Below the pieces are notes generated by a model, which was not told where the DNA came from, did no database searches, and saw nothing but the letters and a program-made list of their open reading frames with translations. A program made the position numbers and the translations under genes. DNA of 64,000 nt, from assembly GCA_965240325.2 (NCBI GenBank), contig OZ251222.1:3224001-3288000 (forward strand), given 5' to 3'. Below are positions 1 to 9,166 of the stretch, piece by piece. The number at the start of each line of letters is the position of its first letter. Positions within the stretch are counted from its first letter, which is position 1. Source of the DNA: Rebecca billardiae RCC1528 (taxonomy: Eukaryota; Haptophyta).

Positions 1-934
1 CCAACTGTCACCGCCCATGAAGCCGTCGCCGATGGTCTGATGAGCGCCGTCGCCGACTCGCCGTCGGAAGTCCGGAAGATTCGACAGTTCGTTCACTCCG
101 GGTTCCGAGCCCCGTCCGCGTGGCGCGATGAGGGCTGCGGCCGCCTCGCGGCGCGCGCCCGCCATCGGCCGCCATGCTGCCGGCCACCGGTGTGACGGTG
201 GCGGGCCGCGAGCGCCCAAAGGCCAAAACGGAATTACAATGATCGATGATCATGATCACTATGAAGTATGATGCGGGACGGTGATGCCTCACAGGCTCAG
301 TGATGCCGCCGCAGCACGATTCTCACAGTCACACTAGCCGACGGACGTGTCCCGCTGCGTCACGCGGCAGGCGCTCGGGTCGTGATAACCCTTCGGAGCC
401 CGCCGGCTCGGCCGCGCGGAGACTACGACGGCGGGGGCGATTATCGTCGTTGACGTCAATGACGAATGACGACCACCAGAAATAGAATGTCAATGCCGGG
501 GCCAATCCGCCACAGTGGCGGGGTGACATCAGTCATCGCCATCGCCATCGCCATCACTCATGGCGGCGGCGACCCCACTCGCCCGCGGTAGCACGAACAG
601 TCACAGTGTTAAACAGTCGGCAATCGGAATGGCATCACCAAGCTCTGCTTGCTGCGGCCGAGAGACTGCCAAGCGCCGCGCGTGCTGAGAGCTACAGTTT
701 ATTTGTTTTAACGTGCGTAAGGCTCACGGTGGCAGGTTGCCGCGCCATCCTTCAGCCCGCGCGCCTGCAGCGATCGCGGCGATTCAGCAGCCTCCCACTG
801 CTTCAGTGCGAGTCACCGCGTGGATACACCTCCTCCAGCCCCGTTTCACTTCATGTCGAGCTCGGCAGTGTGGCAACGTTCGTTTGGATGCCCGCTGAGC
901 GTGGGTAAGATGTGCGCTGCTCGGCTCTGAGCCG
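1..934. other. intergenic, no gene recognised
   Basis: I see no coding region here. The open frames are short, rich in Arg/Ala/Ser and overlap one another on both strands, as expected by chance in GC-rich DNA. A short CATCGC/GCCATC run lies near 536-560 and an AT-rich partly palindromic stretch near 236-275. The 3' ends of genes outside the window could reach into this region but nothing shows it. Confidence 0.5.
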
Positions 935-1240
935 TCACCTGCGCATGCATGTGTGGTAGGTGACCAGGGCACACCACCCCGTTCCGAGCGACACACCGAC
1001 AATTGCGCCCCAGAGTGGCAGCAGGCACGTCGACCAACACAGGCCCAGCTCGACGAGCGAGAAGTCCACCAGCGAGCTCACGAGGAAGATCACGCTTGGA
1101 ATCGCGACGAGTCCGCCAAGGGCGACCAGGAGAGCGCATGGAGCACTGCGCTGCGCGACACGACTTGCAGCTGCGCTCAGCCATGGGTTGAACGAGTGCT
1201 CGTGAAGAAGCGGCTCTCCTTCGCCATCGATGGCTGCCAT
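935..1240 (-). CDS. small two-segment membrane protein, unknown family
   Basis: A 101-residue ORF with a real ATG at 1240. It starts MAAIDGEGEPLLHEHS; the EPLL stretch looks like an acidic dileucine sorting motif on a short cytoplasmic N-terminus. Two hydrophobic segments follow at about residues 36-58 (APCALLVALGGLVAIPSVIF) and 62-92 (LGLCWSTCLLPLWGAIVGVS), consistent with a membrane hairpin. It ends TCMRR. The open frame continues upstream without another convincing start. A CAG|GTGACG sequence just before the stop could be a splice donor, so this may be the first exon of a longer protein. It is divergent from the gene starting at 1538, about 300 bp away, so the two may share a promoter region. 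I do not recognise the family. Confidence 0.5.
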   Translation of the reverse strand: MAAIDGEGEPLLHEHSFNPWLSAAASRVAQRSAPCALLVALGGLVAIPSVIFLVSSLVDFSLVELGLCWSTCLLPLWGAIVGVSLGTGWCALVTYHTCMRR

Positions 1241-1537
1241 CGCGTGGGTGCTCACGAGAACCCGCGCAGACGAGCCCGAACGAGACGCGCGCCCGGTCTC
1301 GGCCCGGCGCACGGGCACCGGGCCCGGGCGTCCACGCGTTAGGGAAGGATGGCTGCCTCCCTGGGCGCCAGGCGCCAGCGAGCAGCGGGGTCGCTCGCCT
1401 CCCGCAAAGGGCCGGACCGCAGTCACCGGGATCAGAGAGGGAGGGCTGCCGGACCAGCCCGGCGGCGGAGCGGGCGTCACCGCCACGACCGCCGAGCCAA
1501 GTAGGGCGCCGCCGCGCCAGCGCGCGAAGCGCGAGCC

Positions 1538-2684
1538 ATGGCAGCATTGAACAAGGCGTCCATTGGCGTCAGGCTGCGTGACGAGTCGGGCGCTGCCGGG
1601 CTGCGCCTGGAGGCGATGGAGGACGAGGGCGAGGTGACCGTCTTCATCAAGCACGCGGGGAAGCAGTACTTTGTGAGCGGTCCGAGCGAGTGGGGCGGCA
1701 AGGAGGTGGTGGTCTTCATGCAGCGCCTTGCCTTCTACGCGTGCGCCGTCGGGACCGATGGCGAGATCAGCGCGCCCATCCCGTTCGAGGCCATGGGCGC
1801 GCACCGCGCCGCCGGCCGCTTCCCGTCGGTCGTGAAGGTCGCCTCAGGCGGGCTTCACGCGGCGCAGTCGATGATGAAGGAGCAGCAGCCCATCAACGAC
1901 GCTGGCAAGCACTGGCTCGCGTCGGCGCAAGTGGAGCGCAACGCGCTCAGCGTGGGCAACCACACCGGCCTCGACGCGCTCACCATCCAGACGCTCCGCA
2001 CCAAGGAGGGCGCGCTCGCGCTGCTGCTCGTGCACAAGGGCGAGGCGTACACGTGCACCGTGCCGCTCGGGTGGGGCCGGGGGCAGGCCTCGCTCGTCGT
2101 CTTCCTGATGCGGCTGACGTTCCACATGTGCCGCACGGACACGCTCGAGACGCGGGAATTCGAGGCCCTCACGGCCTCCGACATCCCGCTCGGCTGGACG
2201 GCCGATGGCGCCGGCATGGCCAAGCACGCGTCCATGGCACCCCTCGCACGCCGCTCGAGCATCGGCCTGCACGCCCACCAGAGCCTGCTGAAGAAGGCGC
2301 GCGCGCGCGCCGGCGTCCGATGCCGCGCTCAAGCCCGCTGCTGTCCTCCCCCCTCTCGCGCCCGCCCGGCGATGCGCTGGCTCACGCTCTGCGCACTGCG
2401 CACCCATGCCGCGGCTGCCCACCCACCCACCCACCCACCCCGGACAGGAGGACGACGCGGTGCACCTGAACGCCAGCCTGAGCATGCGGACGAAGGGTGT
2501 CGCGCGCATCAAATCGGTCCAGCCGCCCACGTCGGCACCTAACGCGATCGGCATCGACCCCACCGCGCCGGGCTACGAGGACGCCGCCTCGCCTGGAATC
2601 CTCCATTCAGTTATGGAGGCGGCGCTTGTCGGTGCTCTCGCCGTTGGCGTGACGATGCTTTTCCTGCGCATGCGCTCCGGCTAA
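1538..2684 (+). CDS. tail-anchored protein with an internally duplicated domain
   Basis: Two exons: 1538-2296 (253 codons) and 2448-2684 (79 codons), 331 residues. The product contains two copies of a domain of about 110 residues. Copy 1 ends GGLHAAQSMMKEQQ; copy 2 ends IGLHAHQSLLKK and joins EDD from exon 2. Both copies carry a matching W-G-x(4)-VVF-x-M/L-RL-F segment (EWGGKEVVVFMQRLAF and GWGRGQASLVVFLMRLTF). Exon 2 ends with one hydrophobic segment (VMEAALVGALAVGVTMLFL) followed by RMRSG, typical of a tail anchor. The intron runs GC...AG: AAG|GCGCGC to CGGACAG|GAG. The alignment of the two copies across the junction (MKEQQ against KKEDD) supports this splice. The domain resembles no family I can name. 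Function unknown, probably at a cytosolic membrane face. Confidence 0.7.
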
Positions 2685-3508
2685 GTCCTGAGTCAGGTGG
2701 TGCCCAACTCTCGCCGGCGAGGACCGCTGCGTGCGGCGCCGGGCGTCGCCGACTAAGTCGGTAACTGAGTGGCAGCACTACGGGCCAATCGGGGCATGGG
2801 GCCCGATCAGGCTGATGCGGACCGTGCGCAGGCTGCCTGCTGCTGATTAGTCCGGTACGGCCTACGGGCGGTCGTAGTGATGGACTACAGCCTTATACAC
2901 TTGACTCACATCTGACTGATAGTACCGCTCAGCGCTTAGATTAATGTAATCGGCCATCCGGCTGGACACTTGTCAGCTTCTGGCAGGCGGTTACATCGCG
3001 ATATGATGAGTCCGTTGACGACTCGTCGGCGCCGGCGCCACGCCCGACGGGGCACGCGGCGGGCACGGTCACGGGTCCGAGGCACGGAGTAGCCTTGCCC
3101 TTATTGGTCCGCCGTTATATATTGGCCTGAGCAGTCACTGAGCACAGGCTACAATTTACTAAGAATAAGAGACGCACACGACAGCTCAGGCAGGCGAGAT
3201 TACGCTGCGCGGTACCGTCGGACTCCACCACGGGCACGGACCACCGCTTCACGGCTAATACGCTATAACCACTCGTAGCACGGTCACGGACGAGTAGAGC
3301 AGCTCATTATAGCCTCTTCCCTTCACTCGCCGTCGTAACGGTGCTCGGGCCCTGGGCCTCGGTAATCCGCCCGCACACACACGGCGGCCGCATGTCTGTT
3401 CAGTAGCTTATTAATCGGCTCATAATGTAATCACGCGGCACGCGGCCGCCAGTAAGACTCGGGAGTCGGGTGGGGGGTGAATCGGGCCGTCCGAGGTGCC
3501 AAGAGCAT
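2685..3508. other. intergenic, no gene recognised
   Basis: Lower GC than the flanking genes, with no coding signal. It contains one copy of a dispersed motif at 3151-3201 and otherwise unique sequence. The 3' end of the small minus-strand gene abuts its right edge. Confidence 0.5.
3151..3201 (+). repeat. dispersed motif shared with 14.1 and 42.2-42.3 kb
   Basis: The core AATAAGAGACGCACAC followed by CAGCTCAGGCAGGCGA recurs at 42298-42345 (+), partly at 42201-42225 (+), and on the minus strand at 14080-14127. Flanks differ between copies. It could be a short interspersed repeat end or a shared regulatory or UTR sequence. Confidence 0.55.
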
Positions 3509-4003
3509 TCAGGTGCCAAGAGCAGCGAGGAGCTCGGCGCGGCGAGCTTCTCGCGCGGCGAGCTCCGCCATCACGTCGCCTCGGCTCGTGGTGCGCGCAC
3601 CGTCGTCCCCATCCGCACTCCTCACCTCGGCTTGAACTGCGATACTAATGTCCTCTGGCTCATCATCCTGTGCACCTACGGCGCCTGTGGCGTGGTCAGT
3701 GGCGTCGACATCGACGCGAGTCGGCTCATATTCGGGCATGGGGACGTGTGCGTCCAGCTCCTGCTGCATGTGCGCCGTCAGCTCGTCGAGCTGTCGCTTG
3801 CGCTCGGCTCGCCACTGCTCGAGCGAATCCTCGTCGATTGCCAAGCTTTTGATCTCGTCGCGGTCTGCTTGAAGCGCGCGCAGCGCCGCCTCCGTGCGCT
3901 GACGAATGGCCTCGTCTTCGAAGCGCTGCGCGTACAGGTCCTGAGTGCTCGCCTCGTCGTCGGCTGCGGGCGCGTCGGAGGGGGCCGAGGCGTCCGCCTC
4001 CAT
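3509..4003 (-). CDS. small acidic coiled-coil protein
   Basis: A 164-residue ORF with ATG at 4003 and strong third-position GC. The N-terminal 20 residues are acidic and low complexity. Residues about 22-85 form a charged helix rich in E, R, Q and L (for example RFEDEAIRQRTEAALRALQ), predicted coiled coil. A Pro/Asp-rich linker follows, then a second short helix (AELAAREARRAELLAALG). There is no signal peptide or membrane segment, so a cytosolic or nuclear protein is likely. It is divergent from the RCC1-repeat gene with 123 bp between the two ATGs. I do not recognise the family. Confidence 0.55.
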   Translation of the reverse strand: MEADASAPSDAPAADDEASTQDLYAQRFEDEAIRQRTEAALRALQADRDEIKSLAIDEDSLEQWRAERKRQLDELTAHMQQELDAHVPMPEYEPTRVDVDATDHATGAVGAQDDEPEDISIAVQAEVRSADGDDGARTTSRGDVMAELAAREARRAELLAALGT

Positions 4004-4126
4004 GACGCAACGGCTGTGCGGAGCGGCCCCCGTCTGGACCCCAAGCTACAAATCTACGAGAGTTCCTGGCTCGCAACTCATTTTTTACTTGCAGGAACCA
4101 CGACTTCACGCGTACCGGACTCAGCC

Positions 4127-7100
4127 ATGCTGTCGGCGCGCGCCGCCGCGTGGCTCGTCGTCGCTGCCGCGCTGGCCGTGGCGGAGGGCCCGGCGTCGCC
4201 GCCGGCGCCGTCCGCGCCGCCGGCGCCGCCGGACTTTGTGAGCTTCGCCTCAACCTTGGATGTCCCACGCCCGCCGCACGACCGAATTGTGCGCGGCTGC
4301 GCGGGCGATGCGCACCTCGTCTTCATGACGCAGCAGGGCCGGCTGCTCACGGTGGGCAGCAACCGCTACGGCCAGCTCGGGCGATGGACGGAGGGCGTGG
4401 GTCTCGCGCCCGCTGTCGACGCAGCCCGTGGCACGGGAGAGCCCTCGCGCCTGCTCGAGGCGCGCGAGGTCGAGCTCCCGGGCGGCGCTGCCGCGTCCGG
4501 GTTTGCGTGCGGTCCGCTCAACACGGCGGCCATCGGCGCGCTGCGCGTGGTCACCTTCGGCGACGATTCGCACGGCCAGCTCGGCCGGCCAACAGATGCC
4601 GCGCGCTTCGACAGGCGCCCGCTCCCGATCGCGCTCGAGCTCACCGAGGGCTTCGCGGACGATGCCGCGCGCGCGGCCAAATCGGACGGCGCGGCCGCAG
4701 CGGCTCGGCCGCCGCCTGCCTTCCGCTTCATGCTCGTGAGCGTCTCCGAGTTCTTCGCCGTGGCGGTTACCGTGGACTCGCGCGTGTACGTGTGGGGCCA
4801 CAGCAGCTGGGAGCCCGTCGACGAGTCCGCGGAGGGCGACGAAGCCGAGGCGGCCGCGCGCGCGTCCGTGCCTGTGCGGCTTCCGCTCGCGCTGAGCGCT
4901 GGGGAGTCGGTGGAGCAGGTGGCGGCGGGCGCGTCGTACGTCGTGCTGAGGCTCTCTTCCGGGCGCGTGCTCACGGCCGGGGACAACGAGGTGGGGCAGC
5001 TCGGCCGCCCCGCCGCGAACGTCCAGGCGCTGCTGCACCCGGCGCCGCTCGCGCGCCCCTTCCACGCGCAGAGGTGGGTGGACGTGTCTGCGGGCGAGCT
5101 GCACGGCGCAGCGGTGCGCTCGGACGGGCGCGTGTGCACATGGGGCGCGAACGATGCGCTGCAGCTCGGCCGGGAGCTCTCGGAGGAGGAGGAGGAGGAG
5201 GCGCTCGCTGAGACACCCGGCTGGGTCGACGAGCTCGACGAGCAGCTCGGCGAGGGCGAGCGCGCGGTGCAGGTGTCGGCGGGCAAGGAGCACACCGTCG
5301 TGCTCACCAGCCACGGCCGCTTGTTTGGCTGGGGCAGCAACGAGGACGGGCAGCTCGGGCTGCCCGTGCGCGTGCGCGCGGACGACGGCGGCGCGGGCGT
5401 TGCCGGCGTGCGCGAGGGCGGCGCCGCCGCCGTGGACGACGCCGATGGCGCCGAGCCTCTTCGCAGCGAGGACGCGGCGGGTGCTGAGCCGGGGCAAGCA
5501 GCGGCGGCGGAGGCGGCGGCGGCGGCGGAGGCGGCGGCGGCGGAGGGCGCGGAAGAGGCGGAAGCGGCGGAGGAGGCGGAGGGGGAGGAGGACGGCCTGC
5601 TGATCGGGGCGCCGACACTGCTCCCCTCCGCGGGCGCAGCCGACGCGGGCACGGCCGCGCGCGTCGTCCACGTGCACGCCGGCTCTGCGCTCACCCTCGC
5701 CACCCTTGCCGACGGGCGCTCTCTCGTGCTGGGCGACCTGCCGAGGTCGGTCGAGCAGGGCGAGAGCGCGGGGCTGAGCTCAGACGTGCACGCTGTGGAC
5801 GTGCCCGCGCTGCGCGACGGCGAGTATCTGGTCGAGGTGGGCGCGGGCAGCGCGCACTCCGTCGCGCTGAGCAGCCTCGGCAGGCTCTTCGCGTGGGGCA
5901 CCAACGAGGCGGCCGAGCTCGCGCAGCCGCTCACAACGCGCTCGAGTGACACACCGCTGCCGCTGCCGGCGGCGCGCGCGCACGTGCACGCAGGCGAGCA
6001 GGCCGTGGCCGTGGTGTCGGGCGGCGCGCGCAGCGTGCTCGTCACGGACAGCGGGCGCGTGCTCGTCTGGGGCGGCGCGCCGCCGGACGAGCCGCCACCC
6101 GGCACGCCGCCCCCCAAGCGCGAGCGCGAAGCGACGAGCGGCGCGCGCGGCGCAGCGAGCCGCGGAGGGCGCGCCGCGCGCGGCGGCCCCGCTTCGGCGG
6201 GCGGCGGGATGGGCGGGCGGCGCCCGTTGGCGCGGACTGGTGGCGGCGCGGCCGACGAGGGCGAGGAGGGCGGATACAGCCCCGTCGCCTCGTCAGCGCA
6301 GGCGGAGAGCGGCGCAGACGCAGATGCACGCGCGGATGCCGACGCCGCCGCCGCCGCCTCGGCCGCGAGGAGCTCGGCCGCTGCGACGGCAGGCGCGCCG
6401 GGCTCGGCGGCGGGCTCGGCGGGCGGCTGTGCCGATCGCGCCAGCGCGGATGAGCTGGCTGTGGGCGAGCTGGCGGAGGGGGAGGTGCCGCTGCACGCGG
6501 CGGTGACCGATCGGGCGCTGCTCTTGCTCACCAACGCGGGCCGGCTGATCCTCTTCGCCGCGCGGCGTCAGCCTCCGCGCCCGCCGCCGGGCCCGGCACA
6601 CGCGGCCGCCCCGCCCGCGCCGACGGCGGCGGCTCAGCTGTGGGCGCGCGTGCCAGTGGCGCTGCCGGCAGATGCGCGGCACGCGGTGGTGGACGTGGCC
6701 GCGAGCGAGCGGCACGCCGTCGCCGTGCTCCGCGACGGCTCGCTCTACCTCTGGGGCTCCAACTCGCGCGGCCAGCTCGGCCCCGCCGCGCGCGTCAGCG
6801 AGTCGCTGGAGCTGGGGATGGGCGGTGGGGCGCGCGTGAGGCTGCCGCGCGGCCACTGGGCGCGAGCCGCGTGCGCGGGCGGGGAGTTCACCGCCGTGCT
6901 GAGCGAGGACGGGCCGGTGTTCACGTTCGGCGCGAACGAGCAGCTCGAGCTCGGCCGCGCGGAGCACGCCGAGCTCGACAGCAGGCCAGGCGAGGTGGAC
7001 CTCACACTGGACGCGGGGGACTACTTGCTGCAGGTGCGGAGGCGGCGCGCGCGCTCGCGCTCGCGTGCCGCGGCGCTCATCCGCTGCGTCCACGCCCTGC

Positions 7101-8478
7101 GCCACTGCTCGGCGACCGCAGCTCTCGTGTGGCGAGCAGCACACGCTGGCGCTCAGCGCAGACGGCGCCGCCTGGTCTTGGGGCGACAACGTGAGTCTTG
7201 CGCGCTTTGCGTTCGATGCGCCCCCGCCCCGGCGCGCGCGGTGTGTTGGCTCACTCACGCGCGCGCGGAGCCCTGCTGCCGCGCGCCTGCGCCGCGCCGT
7301 GCGCTGCGCGCGCGCGCCGTGCGCACAGCTCTCCCTGCAGCTGGGGCGCGGCCCCGAGGCGGAGGCGGAGGTGGCCCACCTGGACGAGGACACGGCGGCG
7401 CGCGCGCTGCAGCGCCCCGGCCGCGTGAGCGCGCCGCTGTACGAGGACGAGCGACTGATGCAGGTCGAGGCGGGGGCGTACCACTCGGTGGCGGTCAGCA
7501 CCTACGGCTTTGTGTTTGCGTTCGGCAGCTGCGATGCCGGGCAGTGCGGAGTCGCGGCGCCGCTGGGCGAGGAGGAGGACTCGGCGGAGGCGGAGGCGGA
7601 GGCGGAGGCGGACGAGCTGGCCGCGGCCGAGGGCGCGCGCGCGGACGGGCGCCAGCCCCCCGCACGCGCGGATGGTGGGCGCTTCGCCACGGCTCGCGCC
7701 TCGCAGCCGCGGCCCGTCCGCTCTGCGCCGCCATCGGCCGAGCTCGAGCTCGGCCGTGCGCCGCGCGGCCCGCCGCACGCGGGCCCCGCGCCGCCGCGGC
7801 CCCGGAGAGGGCACGCGGAGGCGGCGCGCTCCGGCGCGGCTCCGGGCCCGACGGGGCGCCCTGCGGGCAGCGTGAGCGCTGCAGGGGGCGGCACGCGCGA
7901 ACGCGGCGCAGAGGCGGCGCACGCGGACATGCGCGGCGGCGGCAGCGGCGCTGCCGTCCCAGAGCCTGGCGCAGGCGCGCGTGATGACGAGGGCGCTGGC
8001 TCTCGCGGTGGTGTCGCCGCCGCGCACGAGCCCCGCGCGAGACCGGTGGTCGATGCATCCGGCGCCGGCGCACACGCGCGTCAAGAAGTTCAGCGTCGCG
8101 ATGACGAGGTCGAGCCACACGGCGACGACCGCGTGGCGGCACCGGAGCGCGTGCGCCAGCGGGCCGAGCAGCATGCTGCTGGCGAAGCCGAAGCTGAAGC
8201 CGAGGCTGCTGGCGATGGTCCTCGTCAGCATCGGCATCGGCCTGATAGTGATGAGCCTGCGCCTTCCGACTTGGAGTCCGAGCCCGATGCTCATCACGCT
8301 GATCCTGATGATGGCGATGCGGGTGCTGATCAGACTGGTGACGAGGCTCAGCAGTCGTAAACGATCATCGAGCGCCGCCCGTCGACGACGACATATATGC
8401 GCGCTATACACTCCTACAGCGCGCTGCGTGCGACTCGCAGACCGTGACGACGTCGACTCGGACTACCGACAGCCGTGA
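4127..8478 (+). CDS. RCC1-repeat (double beta-propeller) membrane or secreted protein
   Basis: Four-exon model: 4127-7033, 7122-7190, 7329-7871, 7963-8478; 1,344 residues, every junction in phase. The ATG at 4127 begins a signal peptide (MLSARAAAWLVVAAALAVAE). About 14 RCC1-type strands follow, each shaped like H-x-V/A-x-L-x(3)-G-R-x-WG-x-N-x(2)-GQLG (for example GWGSNEDGQLG near residue 405, LWGSNSRGQLG near 880, SCGEQHTLALSADG in exon 2). That number would make two seven-bladed propellers. They are interrupted by acidic poly-Glu/Ala and Arg/Gly-rich linkers. Exons 1-3 use clear GT-AG sites. The third intron (donor GTGAGC at 7872, acceptor ending 7962) moves the frame into a C-terminus with hydrophobic segments (LLAMVLVSIGIGLIVMSLRL) and fits the GC bias at third positions. 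Without it the protein would end in an acidic tail at 8360. Family known for guanine-nucleotide-exchange or protein-binding propellers; the substrate is unknown. A TTTTTTACTTGCAG just upstream may be a 5'-UTR splice acceptor. Confidence 0.75.
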
Positions 8479-8805
8479 CACTGAGTACTGACAGTCTGAC
8501 ACTGGCGTACCGTGTTACTAGGACCACCGTGTACCGTGACAGTGACCGTGACCGTGACCGTGACCGTGTCACGACTCACGTACGTGACCGTGTGGCGTGT
8601 GTGCGGCTGTGTCGTGTGTACCGTGTGGCCGTGCCGCCGTGTGTGCCGCGCGTGCCGCCGAGACTCCCGTCCCTGATGATCGAGTGCCGCGAGCGGGCGA
8701 GAGTGCAGCCCGACGACGTGAATCGTGATCGCGCGAGTGAGCAGTCGGAGCGCTATTGACGGCGCCGCGCGCGGCGGAGCACTCTTCAAGCGGACGAGCG
8801 GCGAG
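8479..8805. other. convergent intergenic spacer
   Basis: Lies between the 3' ends of the RCC1-repeat gene and CFAP58. It contains a short tandem run of GTGACC near 8537-8570. No gene or terminator structure is evident. Confidence 0.5.
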
Positions 8806-9109
8806 CTATTGTGCCGGCTCCGCATCTGCTGGCTCAGCCTGCGCCTCGTCGGCCGCCGGCTCGTGCGCGGCCGCGGCCAGCTCATCCGCGCCCGCGCTGT
8901 GCTCCGTCTCCAGGCCCAGGGGCCCGCCCGGCTCACCCGCTGATCCGACGTCGCTGGCTGTGTCAGCACCTGCGGCGCCGTCGGGGCGAGGCGAGTCTGC
9001 CGCCTCGTCGCCGTCGCCAGCGCCCTGCTCGGGCGGCGCGGGAGGCAAGGGCACGTCCTCGTGCGCCTGCTGTGCGTGCGCGCTCGCGTCGCCGGCCTCG
9101 TCCTCCTCC

Positions 9110-9166
<57 letters not shown>

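Noticed and set aside
7981-8411. Minus-strand hydrophobic frame resembling an SFT2-like hairpin (SLGFSFGFASSMLLGP)
   Set aside because: It is the mirror of the plus-strand exon 4 of the RCC1-repeat gene, sharing the same wobble positions; no complete four-helix protein can be assembled, and the plus-strand splice model explains the sequence.
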